Positions 22,415 to 33,701 of a DNA stretch of 64,000 nt are shown here, one piece after another. The stretch lies in NCBI GenBank assembly GCA_020881915.1, contig JAJFPB010000004.1:3100001-3164000 (forward strand), read 5' to 3'. The DNA comes from Paramyrothecium sp. XJ0827. Lineage: Eukaryota > Ascomycota > Sordariomycetes > Hypocreales > Stachybotryaceae. The translations under genes and the position numbers were made by a program. The notes below the pieces were generated by a model. It was given only the letters and a program-made list of their open reading frames with translations, made no database searches and had not been told where the DNA came from. Every line of letters begins with the position of its first letter. Position 1 is the first letter of the stretch.

Positions 22415-24840
22415 ATGGTAATTTCCAGAGCTTCCAATTCAACGACGGATCCCATGCCGCCTCAATCGCCCGCCCGCAAGGCCGCCGAGCCCCAACAACA
22501 TCGGCGCAGAGGAGCCCCCAGCGGCGTGTTCCGCGATGATTCGGACGACGAGCTCGGCAGCGACGACTTGCCCTGGGAGTGGATCTACGACGCCGCAGAG
22601 ACCGAGCGCAGCGACGCAACGCCGAGCGGCCGCAAGAGGAGAAAAGTCTCGGGCAACAAGATCATCGGCGCTCGCCTGGGGACGTTCGAATGCCATGTTG
22701 GAGACTGCGTTCTCCTCAAGGCCGAGGGCTCCAACGAGGCCTGGGTGGCCATCATCCGCGAGTTCGTCGACGGAGACGAGGACGGCGATAAGGCAGCCAA
22801 TTTCTTGTGGTTTTCGACCGAGAAGGAGATCCGCAACAAGGAGAAGAAGCGCGATGACTTTTACTGGGTAGTCGGCCTAAGTGCACTGAGTTCTCCCAAA
22901 GGCTGGTGGTACTAATACGACACTTTCCAGAACGAATTATACATCACCCCTTCGTCGGATCTCAACCCCCTGGCTTCGATCAACGGGAAGGCCACTGTGA
23001 CTTCGCAGGATCGGTTCCTGTCCAAATACCCGTCCGGCACAGTCCCACGTCAGTCCCCGGACTTCGGCAAGACCTTCGTCTGCCGGCGAGGCTGCAATAC
23101 ACGGACAGCTACGTACACCGAGGAATTCGTCTGGGAGGAGCTCTTCAACGATTCCGAGGACGTCTCCAAGCTGTTCGACTTTGTTTCCAACGGCACGAAA
23201 GGCGTCAGGGGAAGGGGCCGTGGCCGTCGGCCCCGGAGTCCGCCGCCCAGCGATGGTACCTACCTCCCGCCGCAGACCCCGACCAAGTCAGGGAGGGCGG
23301 GAGCAACAACGCCGCAGTCAAGGAGGAGCATAGCGGAGCCCGGATCGCGGTCTGCCAAGAGGTAGGCGAGCTTGGGGTAGCCGATAGAGGAGAAGCTAAC
23401 ATGCTGTAGGAGCACCGTCAAGAAGCTGGAGTTTACACCTCTTGCAACCCGAAAGCTGTCTCCCAGTCAAGTTCAAAACTCACCATTCCAAGTAGCCCGG
23501 TCACGACTCCACGTTTCCTCCGTGCCCGATAGCCTCCCCTGTCGCGAGGGCGAGTTCTCGCTAGTGTACTCGCACCTGGAGGCGGCCATCACCGACGGAA
23601 CGGGCAACTGCATCTACATCTCCGGCACGCCGGGGACGGGCAAGACGGCCACCGTGCGCGAGGTCATATCGCGCCTGGAGGACTCGGTCAAGTCGGACGA
23701 GCTGGACGACTTCATATTTGTCGAGATCAACGGCATGAAGATTACGGATCCGCACCAGTCCTACACCCTGCTCTGGGAAGCGCTCAAGGGCCAGCGGGCC
23801 AGCCCGTCGCAGGCGCTCGACCTCCTCGAGCGGGAGTTCAACAACCCGAGTCCGCGACGCATACCGTGCGTTGTGCTGATGGATGAGCTGGACCAGCTCG
23901 TTACAAAAAACCAGGCTGTCATGTACAACTTCTTCAACTGGCCTACCTTGCGACACAGCCGCCTCATCGTCTTGGCCGTTGCGAACACGATGGATCTTCC
24001 AGAGAGAACATTGAGTAACAAAATCAGCAGTCGCTTGGGTATGTTGCGGCCGGCTCACCCGCTTTCATATTGGTATCTATCACAACGTAGCACACGAGTA
24101 TTAACCATAACTCCATAGGTCTGACCCGAATCACTTTCCCCGGCTACAACCACGAGCAGCTCATGAAGATTATTCAATCCCGTCTCGAAGGTGTCCCCGG
24201 AAACATTGTGGACCCCGATGCCATCCAATTCGCGAGCCGCAAAGTTGCGGCCGTCAGTGGAGATGCCAGGCGAGCGCTCGACATATGCCGCCGAGCCGTC
24301 GAGCTTGCAGAGGGTGACGTACAGGGCGACCCGTCCACGCCTAGCAAACGCGCGAATGCGTCGGATGCGCAGGAGAGGGCGAGGAGCGGCAGAGTCACCA
24401 TTGCCACCATCAAAAAGGCCATCAACGAAGCCACCACAAATCCCATCCAACAGCACCTCCGCAACCTACCCCTCATGTCCAAGCTTCTGATGGCCGCCCT
24501 ACTTTTGCGCATCCGGAGGACCGGTCTAGCAGAGACTACCTTTGGCGACACGCTGGATGAGCTTCAGCGAGCGTCCGCACACGCCTCCGGGAACGTGCCT
24601 GGCATGGCCCAAGTTCTTCCAAGCGCCTCGAAATCAGGTCAGGCGAACGGGCCGCGCAGCGTCGGCAGGCCGAGCTGCGTCCACACTGCAGCCCTAGAGC
24701 TCGTCGGCGCTGGCCTCATTAACCTGGAGGCGCAGCGTGCCGAGCGATCAAGTAAGCTACGCTTGGCGATAGCGGACGATGAAGTGAAGATGGCTCTCCG
24801 AGACGACACGGACCTGAGAGCCTTGGGAATCGGTGTGTAG
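22415..24840 (+). CDS. ORC1: Origin recognition complex subunit 1
   Basis: Exons 22415-22867, 22931-23361, 23410-24038 and 24119-24840 give 744 residues. ORC1 is the AAA+ ATPase of the complex that marks replication origins and loads MCM with Cdc6. A BAH domain lies at about residues 85-225 (GDCVLLKAEGSNEAWVAIIR, ANFLWFSTEKEIRN). The AAA+ module has Walker A GTPGTGKT at 367-374 and Walker B VVLMDELD at 449-456. Sensor regions follow (VLAVANTMDLPERTLSNKIS, GLTRITFPGYNHEQLMKII, SGDARRALDICRRA), then a winged-helix end. The start ATG has A at -3 and G at +4; a second in-frame ATG at 22454 is the alternative. Only 52 nt separate its stop from that of PRP46. Confidence 0.96.
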
Positions 24841-24892
24841 TATTAAAACTTTTGCTCATTAAGGGGTATTCTTGTATCCATAGCCGTTGCGT

Positions 24893-26416
24893 CTAGAACT
24901 TGCGGCGGCCCAGATTCGGCTGCCATTGTAAAGGATGCGTCTCAACAGACGCCTTTTCGTCCTCCTTCCATATTTTGACTAGCAACTCGTTAGTAAGAGC
25001 GTTGCATTGGTGCACCTTCAAACGTCAAACTCACTTGTCTTGTCTGCTTCACCAGTGATGAGACGCAAGCCTGACCTATCAAAGGTCGAGCTCATTATGC
25101 CAGACTCTGCGTCAAGCGAGCCGGGCTGTGCTGTCGTGTCCAGAGCCTGGAAGCGGTGTCCGGTCTTCCAATCCCAGAAACTCATCGATCCATTGTCGCC
25201 TAGGTGTGTCACATTTAGTACATGCCGTGGTGGAATGCAGGAGCGGATGCTTGGGCTTACCTCCGGAAAAGAAGACGTTATTCTGGTTGACGCTCAGGGT
25301 GTTGACAATGGCATTGTGGCCTTCAAAGTTCTGCATGAAAGCACCCTCTGGGCACTTCCATTGCTTGATGCTGCCAGTACTGCCACTGGCGAACGTGAAC
25401 TCGGTGGGATGGGTTGCCAGAGCTCGTACGCCCTTCTTGTGGTGGGTCAGCACGCCCATGGCCTTGCCAGCAGCCAAATCCCACATGCGCACAGTCGAGT
25501 CGAGAGAGCCGGTGATGACCTGAGGGTCAGCCTCTTGACACTTGAGGTCGGAGACGGTCTGCGTGTGTCCCGTCAGGACGTGAACCTGGTTTCGCGTCCG
25601 CATGTCCCAGACTCTAGCGACACCATCACGACCACCCGTCACCAATACATCGAGGGTAGGGTGCAGGGCCAGGGTATATACGCCGCTCAGGTGGCCATGG
25701 TAGTGTCGAATGACCTTGTTCGTCTCCAGATCCCAGCACTTGACCAACTTGTCTTCACCGCAGGAGAACAGGTAGGGGTGCCTCGGTGAGACTGCCAGGC
25801 CGCGGACGGTGCTGATGTGGCCGGTCAGAGTGAGCCGTAGCGAGCCGGTAGCGAGATCCCAGATTTTGATCGTGCGATCGCCCGCGCCGCTAGCAAACCA
25901 TTTGTTCCCTGGCTCGACGGCAAGACTGCGCACCCATCCCAGATGTCCCGAGATGACCCTCATAAGCTTCCAGGGAGGGTGCCACTCTGGCTTCGCCTGC
26001 TGGAAGGTCGTGGTACCGAGCGGTCCCCTCGTGGTCAGGCTTGTGTTGATGTTGGCGTTGGCCTCGGGCGCAGCGTCGCCGCTGCTCTTGGCACCCGTCG
26101 CCGGCGCCGCGGACCCGGGTCCTGCTTCGAGCAGCTTCTGGGCCGGTCGTTGTGGGATATTGGCCTTGACGACCTTCTTGCTGGGCTGCTTGCCCGGCTG
26201 CTTCGCGGCGATGACGGCGGGGAGCGTCTCGACGGCGGAGTACTCGGCGTGGAAGCGGCGCTGGACCATGGGATCCTGGGACGCGTCGTCGAGCTTCTGT
26301 CGCTTGCCATTGGGGCGCTCGGCGGCGCGCGCATACAGCTGCTTCGAAACCGCAGCATTGTCCGACACGAGCGCGCTGAGCTGCGAGGCGTTCTGCGGTG
26401 CTTCTGGTGCGGCCAT
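24893..26416 (-). CDS. PRP46: Pre-mRNA-splicing factor PRP46 (PLRG1)
   Basis: Exons 26416-25261, 25199-25035 and 24978-24893 give 468 residues. PRP46 is a WD40 core subunit of the Prp19-associated NineTeen complex, which stabilises the activated spliceosome. Seven WD repeats are visible from about residue 155: [111 protein letters not shown] and [15 protein letters not shown]. The tail [20 protein letters not shown] is diagnostic. I chose the ATG at 26416 (accATGGCC); the frame is open 26 codons farther upstream, to an ATG at 26494, with a less typical sequence. Confidence 0.96.
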
Positions 26417-26734
26417 GGTGATTGCGTCGGGATGGCCGAGGGTGTGATGTTCGAGAAAACTTTCGGGAGCTGGCGATCGAGCATTCAGTTTCATTGAGAG
26501 TCTGCTAACTAAGGTAGGCGGCGTGTGGCGGGTATTCGCGTGGCTTAGCCGCCAAGCTAAGATCCTTACCTTGCCATTTAGCCACTGCAGGCACCAGGCG
26601 GGCCAGTAATCCTTTCCCCATGCCCATCTAGGCTACCCTACATCCCAGCTACTTGAACAGAGCACATTGCTGCCTCTTACAACAACTCACAAACACAACT
26701 CCATCTTCTTATCGAGTGAGGATAATTACTCAAT
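26417..26734. promoter_or_regulatory. Short divergent promoter, PRP46 / NAS6
   Basis: 318 nt between start codons. It includes a GC-rich half near 26520-26600 and a pyrimidine-rich run before the NAS6 start. Confidence 0.5.
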
Positions 26735-27920
26735 ATGGAAAACCCAGATGATCGGTATCCCTTGCACACGGCTGCGCGAGAGGGGCGAGGTGAGCCGTAC
26801 TTGATCTTCCCAGCTTGGCACAACCTACTAACAACGTAAAGTCGCCATAGCGGACAGCCTTCTCAAGGTATGAGAGCAGACGATCCAAAAGAAGTGCACA
26901 AAGCACCACTTTCCTGGACTAGTATTGATATTCTCTGCCCAGAACGACCCCAAGTTATCCAAGCGCAAAGATGATGACGGGCGATATCCCATACACTGGG
27001 CTGCCTCATCCAACAATCTTGACATCGTGCTGCTCCTAGCGAACCAGAAGGGCTTTGACCCAGACGTACAAGTTCGTCAAAACGTCACCCCATTCAACGT
27101 CGAAAAACGAAGCTGGAGCTGACTCGGCCCTAGGATGAAAGCGGCTGGACCCCTCTGATGATCTCAGCGAGTGTGCCGGAGAGTGAACCAGTTCTGAAGC
27201 TACTGTTACAGAAGGACGCTGATATCAACGCGAAGAGTATGTGTATCGGGAGCCGCACACTTGAGCAATGCACTGACGCCAGGAACGTTCTAGATTCGAG
27301 TGGTCAGGTACGTTGGCTCCCGCATAGGCACGATAACTTTGGTGCCGTGAAGATCAACGACTGATCCTGGGCCTACTTACAGACTGCCCTTCACTTTGTC
27401 GCATCCAAGAAGAACCTAGACGTGGCTCGCCTCCTGATCGAGAGCAAACCGCCAGCATCCACCAGAGTCCGCGACCGCCGCGGCCAATACCCCATCCACC
27501 GTGCCGCCGCCGTGGGCTCGGCCCCCATGGTGCAGCTGCTCCTCAAAAACAAGAGCCCGCTGAATGCCACGGACAACGAGGGCTACACGCCTCTTCATCA
27601 CGCCGTCGCCGAGGGTCACGGTATGTCTGGCACTTGACGTTGGAAGTCCGCTTAGCGCAACGGATCTTGCTAATATATCCTCCCTTCCCTCCATCTAGGT
27701 GACGTTGCCGTCCTTCTCCTAAAAGAAGGTGCAGACTTTACGCTGAAGACAACCGAAGAGCAGCTGGCCATGGACCTGGCCCCGGACAAAGAGGTGCGTT
27801 CTCCAACATGTTTCATAGCACGTTTTTCTACGGCGCTGTACGTCCTAACGTTGGCGGCTTCAGGTTCGTCGATACATTATGCAAGGGGCTGAAAGGGAGG
27901 GAATCGAGTTGTCACCATAG
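26735..27920 (+). CDS. NAS6: Proteasome assembly chaperone NAS6 (gankyrin), ankyrin repeats
   Basis: Eight exons (26735-26789, 26842-26867, 26943-27071, 27134-27236, 27294-27307, 27383-27620, 27699-27793, 27864-27920) close in phase to 238 residues, near the yeast 228. NAS6/PSMD10 binds Rpt3 and guards assembly of the 19S regulatory particle. Ankyrin units are clear: RYPLHTAAREG, RYPIHWAASSNNLDIVLLL, GWTPLMISASVPESEPVLKL, TALHFVASKKNLDVARLLIE, QYPIHRAAAVGSAPMVQLLL, GYTPLHHAVAEGHGDVAVLL. Exon 5 is a 14-nt microexon encoding NSSGQ with its borders; the nearer AG acceptor would give a stop. Its stop lies 65 nt from that of the golgin gene on the other strand. Confidence 0.93.
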
Positions 27921-27985
27921 ATTTTGGCCGAGAGGCAAAAAATGACACCAAATGATGCCCACGAGGCATGTGCTCTTGATATTGC

Positions 27986-30795
27986 TCATTTTATGGTACG
28001 CTCCACGAGCTCCCGATACATGGCCTTGACGTCTTGTACATCCGCCTTGAGCTCCTCAACGAGCTCGCTCTTCTCACCCAGCATTTCTAATGTCGTCTGG
28101 TATCTTGCGTTGAGCGATGTGACTTCTTCCTCTAACTCCTTGACCCTTGACGGCGCAGACTTGGCCGCCTCTAGATCCTTCATCATGCTGACAATGTCTG
28201 ACCGTGCCTCGTCGCGTTGACTGCACACCCGCGCCATCTCCTCCTTGGCAGCAACCTTTTCCGCCTCGAGCCGCCGTATCGCAGCGCTCATCCGCTCCAC
28301 AAGTTGCACGGACGGCCCTGCGGCAACCGTCGACACCGAGATCATGTCATTTGCAATATGTCGCGGCGACGCAAGGCCTGAATCATACGCCTCGTCTTCG
28401 CGTTCTCCAATCGGCGGCGACTGCGCCGAAGACACCTCGCTGGGGTGCTCGAAAGGCAGGAACGGCGACGGCGGCTGTCCAATGGCCGCGGGTGAGAGAA
28501 TGCTGCGGGCGATTGGAGGCTGGCTGGATAGACGACGTCCTAGCGAAAATTGCTCACCCGACGAGTCCGGTATGCTTCCAGGCGTGTGCGCGCGCCGGGC
28601 CCTGCCCGGAATGGGAAGATTGACCAGGTCGGAGCTGTAGGTACGTGGCGGAGGGAAGAAGGGTGACGCTGGACGACTTTGACTCTGGCTCCTAGCCGTT
28701 GCCCGCGTCACATCCTCCACCCACTGACGCCGTTCAGCTTCAGCTGCATCTTCTCTATTCGCCGACTGCTGCCGCTTCTCAAGTTCCGCTCGAGCTTGCT
28801 CAAGAGCCGTCTCCGCGGCTTTGGCCGAGGCTCGTAACGATGCCAGCTCCTCACGACTAGCTTCTAGTTCCTGCTGGGCCGTCGCAAGTGCGGGCTGGAG
28901 ATCCTGTAGTTCCCCCTCCATTTGCCTGTTACGGCTGGCCTAAGAAAGAATAAGTATAAGTGCAAAAAAGGAGGAAAGAAAGAACAGTATAGACACAACT
29001 GAGTACTTACAGCATCACGAGCTTTCTTGCGCATCTCAGACTCTCGGCGCTGAGCTTCGTCCCTCTCCCTTTCGAGTCCTGATACTTTGGCAAGGAGGGA
29101 TGCCTCGATGCCTTGCCAATTATCGCTCGCCGTAGCATACTGCGACTGCAGCGTCTCGATCTGCCGCAGTAGCTTGACTTGCGCCTCACCACCGGTGCCG
29201 GACGACGCCTCTTCCGCTGCGGTCCGCATCGCTTCGAGTTTGCTCTCCATGTTGCGAAGCTCATGTTTGAGGTCGGTCTCGACGATGCGAGCGCGCTCTA
29301 CTGCACGCTCATGCTTCTCGCGCCACTCAATTGTCTCCTGACGAGCCTTGTCGGATAAAATGTCTTTTTCTGCTCGCAGGGTAGCGAGTGCGTCCTCTAA
29401 CTCCTTGTGCTTCTCTCTTTCCGCCGCCAAGGCTGTCTTGAGAGTCTCAGCATGACTTGTTTCCAGATGCTCCGTCTTGGTCTTGTGTTCGTGTTCGAGA
29501 CGACGCAACGATTCCTCCTTGGTCGTAACCTCCCTCTTCAAAGCATCAATCTCCTTTCGTAGACCAGCGGTAGCCCGCCGCGCCTCCTCCTGAATCTTCT
29601 CGTTGTCCTCGTTCCCGTCAAGCCGACTTCGCAGTGCTTCGACTTCTGAGTTCGCCTTGTCTCTTGCCTTCTTGAGCTCCTCGACCTGCTTCTCATTATC
29701 GGCCACCTGCTGACGTAGCTTCCTCAGCATGGTCCTGAACTTCTGCTCTGTGCTCGAGAGCTTTTGGCCTTCCTCCATCAAAAGGGCAATCCGTTGATCC
29801 TTCTCGGCGAGCTTGCGCTCATGACTACCGGATGGGGCAGAAGCGGCCGCTTTCTTGGCCGAGTCAGCAGCATTTTTGGATAGATACTGTAGCTTTGCTT
29901 GGAGAGAGTCTATTCTTTCCACGTATTCTTGGATCTCCTCTTGCTGCCGAGCGACAGCCTCCTCCAAATCCTTTGCCGGTATTGATGATGCCTCGATCCC
30001 TTCTGTGCTGGGTGGAATGGCTTTTGAGTCGGATTGCGATTGCTCAACCCGGGTCGGCTCAGTTTCCGGGCTTGGTTTTGCCTCATCGGCGACTGCCTGA
30101 GGTTCATCTGCCGCAATCGCATCAGGTGTCTGCGTCGAAACTGCTGGCTTGTCTATTTCTGGCTCATCCTTTGGTTCTTCATTGTTCTCGCTTTGCGTAG
30201 GGGCGGACGAAACGTCTGGGATAGCTGGCGCTTCTGGCTGTGCTGGGGTGGACTCGATCTCCTTTGTCGCCTTCTCCGTATCGTTGCTCGTGTCCGGTTC
30301 GCCGTCCACCGAGGTTTGCTCCGACGCGTCTTGGCTTGGCTTCTCGGCAGGTTCGCTGTCGATTGAGGGCCGCTCCATGGAAGGTCGCTCGGTCGACGGC
30401 CGACTCGCCTGATCCACCGAGCTGCGCGGCGAGGCGCCGCCAGATTGTGCTTTCTTTGCGGCCATGGCCTTAGCCAGCCTGGCCTGCAGCCTGTCATTCG
30501 AACGGTTGCTGGGAGTCGCCCGCGCGTTGACTGTAGTCGCACCAATGGTCAACTCGGAGTTCAAGGGCAAGGGGAATGCTCGGCTTCAGCAACAATAACG
30601 CAACTCACCTGAGTTTTGGCGCGCGGGGGGAGTAGTCGACTGAGCGGCGGGAGCCGTCTTGTTGGCCGAGTTGGCAGAGTTGGCGGTGGGCTGGCCGTCG
30701 TCGCCCAGCATCGTGTCGAGCCGCGACTCGACGCCGGCAACGGCCTGCGACAGGAACGAGCCCCATCCCAGCGAGGACTTGCCCGGGGCCGCCAT
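27986..30795 (-). CDS. Golgi coiled-coil protein, TMF1/SGM1-like
   Basis: Exons 30795-30609, 30530-29011 and 28939-27986 give 886 residues. The N-terminus GWGSFLSQAVAGVESRLDTM is the conserved start of the TMF/SGM1 golgin family, followed by a Ser/Thr/Pro/Glu-rich linker (to about residue 250). Long coiled coils run from about 260 to 590 (QEEIQEYVERIDSLQAKLQY onward). The last ~110 residues (MSAAIRRLEAEKVAAKEEMA, RDEARSDIVSMMKDLEAAKS, EMLGEKSELVEELKADVQDV) match the TMF C-terminal Rab6-binding coil. The role in tethering vesicles at the Golgi through Rab6/Ypt6 is family knowledge. The gene diverges from nothing close: 1.1 kb of upstream DNA is empty. Confidence 0.9.
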
Positions 30796-31903
30796 GGTTG
30801 TGGTTGCTGAGGCTGAGGGCGCCCCAACGGCAACGGCGGAGGGTCGTTGTCGTCGTGGTGGGTTGCGTGTCTGTCGAAGGAGTTGAATCAAGAGGCAAGC
30901 ATTGCCTGTCTTGTCTTACTTGGCTCAACAAGATGCAGGGCCCTCTTACTAGCCCCCGGCTGATGGGAACACCTTACGTATGGCCTAGGCCTTGGGCCAC
31001 GTTTGGCTGACGAACCCCAGCCAGCCGGGCAGTGTCTCACCTGATTTCCGAGGGTGACTGGCACGAACGAATCCTTGGCTCAAAGGACAGACTTGAATGA
31101 GAGAATGTCAAGGCAATACTGGCGTTGCGATATTGACAAGGTCCACGTCCATGGATTCACCTTGCGTTCTGTCAGGTGAGTGAAAGTCTAGGTAGTAAAT
31201 GCAGTCGGTATGGTACCTTATGTTGAGGTATGACATGGTAACACAAGGCGCGCTACTGCACTTACTGCTGTACAACACCACCCGAGCTCCGCTGAACGGG
31301 TACATTGGTTTCAAGTGCCTTCCGTCGCGGCACCTTCTCAACATGTCCCCAAGGCACAATGCCTACGCTACTACTACCTCAAATTATTATTATACTGGCA
31401 GACACTGGCAGACGAGAATCAACCACAACTTCGCCAACCGTCGTCATCAAACATCAAACATCAAACATCAAACAATCTACAACAAGATCAAGTCCACCGA
31501 TTTTGGAGAATCACAAGAAGACAAATTACATTGGTCTCTTACACCGCGCGGCGAAAGTATCTCTAAGCCTAGCCGATCTACACCACGTGGGCTCTAAGCT
31601 AGGCGGTCGTCCACATCAAAGTTGTTTGACACGAAAGCCTCTTGAAAGCCCCCTTTGGACCCTCGTAATACCTTGAAGCAAACTCGAAGGGTGTCCTACA
31701 GGACTTTGCAATCGCTGACGTGAAAGCTAGGAGACAATGACATAACGCGACGGAACCCGCAATCTCTTAGGGAGGGTCCTACCGCTGCGATGCGTTCACC
31801 ACTTAAGAGATGAATGTCCGTACGAGAGTGCTAAGTAACCTCTTTTAGAACCCTTCAATTGTACCGAACATGATATGAGCTGCATCTACCATACTGCCGG
31901 CCT
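30796..31903. other. Intergenic, upstream of the golgin gene
   Basis: No supported gene. A heptanucleotide repeat lies at about 31446-31475; the rest is mixed-composition DNA. Confidence 0.5.
31446..31475. repeat. Heptanucleotide tandem repeat (CATCAAA)4
   Basis: Four perfect head-to-tail CATCAAA/ATCAAAC units are read directly in noncoding DNA. There are no spacers, so this is a simple repeat and not a CRISPR array. Confidence 0.85.
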
Positions 31904-33133
31904 TCAGGCGCCATCCAGCACGGCGCATTTCTCTATGGATGGCTGCCCGTAAAGCAACCTTCCTCCTCGAAAGCTTCGTTCGATCGCCGCCTTGGCTGTA
32001 TCGCGCATGGTTGCCTCATACGCCTTGATGCTGGCTAGGGAGATTCTGTCCGGACCCGAGGTTGCTTTAACCAGTGCAACAGCGTCTTTGAGCGCGCAAG
32101 CCACCCCAACGGCGCCAGACGGTGACATGACATGGATCGCGTCGCCTGCAAGCGTAACGTGCGCCGATGACTCCCACTCCGATATGTCAGGCGTGGACGA
32201 GATGATTCGAAGCTTGGTGGCGAACGCTTCGTCTTGTAACTCAACGAGGCATCTGATCGAATCGTTCCATTCTGCTGTCAGCATCGTGTTGAGCTCTTTG
32301 GCGGTGTGAGAGTTATATACACCGGCTATCATTTGCTCGTGGAAGCCGAGCGCCTTGGATGGGGCCAGCATCGACCAGTACATATAGTCTTCAGGTAGCT
32401 CTGGGTGATCTCCCTCCCGGGCGGGGAAGTGCAACTTCTCAACGAACATGTTGACGGGCAGTTCAGAGTCAAATATGATTTGCTGGATGACGGGGGCGAC
32501 GTCCCGGACAACATTCAATCCACGCAAAAGGTCCGGATGCAGTCTGCGCCTGAGGTCTGGGGTCAAGTATGTACGCCCGTAAAGGCAAATGCCTTCTGCG
32601 TCGATGATTTTATGCGCGGGCACCAGCTGCTTGCGAATACGCGAGTGGTTACCGTCCGTGCCAACAAGTAGTGAACCCGAGGCCGAATCCCCATCGGCAA
32701 AGTAAAGAGTGACGGGTGCGTCCGAGTTTGTTTCGTTAACCTCGTACCGAACGGCCTCTTTACCCCATCGAATCCTATCCTCAAGCCCACGAAGAAGTAC
32801 CTTGCGCATGAAACCGCGATCGACTGTCCAAGGCTTCAACCCCCTGAGAGCGCGTCGGGCTGTCGGCTGGCCATTGATAGCATTGAACATCGACTCAACC
32901 ATGATGGTCTCGGCTGAGGTGGCCTCGATCTCGTCAATAACCTCCTTAGTTGTCAGGAACTCCAGGTCAGGATGTGAATCGGGGAAGATCTTGATGCGAT
33001 AACCCTGAGCACGAGCCTCAGCATTCTCGTCACGCTCGAAGATGGTGAAATCAACCCCGTTCTTCTTCAAGCCATGGGCTAAAGCCAAGCCTGCAAGGCC
33101 GCCGCCGGCAATGATAATGTGCGGTGCTGGCAT
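31904..33133 (-). CDS. FAD-dependent monooxygenase (PHBH/zeaxanthin epoxidase type)
   Basis: An intronless frame of 409 residues. The N-terminal Rossmann motif is PHIIIAGGGLAGLALAHGL (GxGxxG at about 10-15), followed by the acidic strand end FTIFERDENAEARAQGYRIK. The middle DG-type motif is LLVGTDGNHSRIRKQLVPA, and the second FAD motif is HVTLAGDAIHVMSPSGAVGV. These define class A flavin monooxygenases, which hydroxylate or epoxidise small aromatic or polyketide substrates with NAD(P)H and O2. The substrate is not predictable. There is no signal peptide, so it is likely cytosolic. No biosynthetic core enzyme lies nearby, and the absence of introns contrasts with most genes in the window. Confidence 0.92.
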   Translation of the reverse strand: MPAPHIIIAGGGLAGLALAHGLKKNGVDFTIFERDENAEARAQGYRIKIFPDSHPDLEFLTTKEVIDEIEATSAETIMVESMFNAINGQPTARRALRGLKPWTVDRGFMRKVLLRGLEDRIRWGKEAVRYEVNETNSDAPVTLYFADGDSASGSLLVGTDGNHSRIRKQLVPAHKIIDAEGICLYGRTYLTPDLRRRLHPDLLRGLNVVRDVAPVIQQIIFDSELPVNMFVEKLHFPAREGDHPELPEDYMYWSMLAPSKALGFHEQMIAGVYNSHTAKELNTMLTAEWNDSIRCLVELQDEAFATKLRIISSTPDISEWESSAHVTLAGDAIHVMSPSGAVGVACALKDAVALVKATSGPDRISLASIKAYEATMRDTAKAAIERSFRGGRLLYGQPSIEKCAVLDGA

Positions 33134-33701
33134 GTTTGTGGAAGCCTGCTGTCTCGTCTGCGTGGGAAAATAAGTGAAAGTTGCTCAAGATGGAATCAAC
33201 TCAGACGCCGAACATGGCCGCCAACACCTAACGCATCAACCGACAGTCTTATCAATCCAAAATCATTCATTAAAACGTGACCAGATGCAACAGTGCTGCA
33301 TGACTTGTCATAAGAATTGGCCCCCAATACGCAGTTTTGGCTCATTTCGCGGGCACCCACGTTGCGCACGTACTCCCAGCGCCATGGGAATACAAAAACC
33401 CAAAGAACATGTTAGCCACAAATGCCATGGTTGCAAAAAGCAGTCCAAAAGTTTGCATTGGTTTTTGCTGCAGACACACACTACCTGTTCGGAAAAGCTG
33501 GAACTGGCAGTGCTAGGAAGAGGAATCTTGCTGGAATGATATGCAGGGCTTCGACACCTCGAGCGGAAGATGACGAGGTTAGGCTGATGGTATATTGGCT
33601 GTTGTCATTTAAGTCGTGATGCTCTATGGTAGCAGACACGGTTCGATCAGAAACACTTATTTAAAACAAAGCTCGCTTTAAAGTACAACAACAATCGACG
33701 T
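33134..33701. other. Intergenic between monooxygenase start and WG-repeat gene end
   Basis: About 570 nt that must hold the monooxygenase promoter. Only short frames without family signal are present. Confidence 0.5.

Noticed and set aside
31446..31475. Regular short repeats resembling an array
   Set aside because: Seven-base units without spacers; a simple tandem repeat, not CRISPR, and the genome is eukaryotic.
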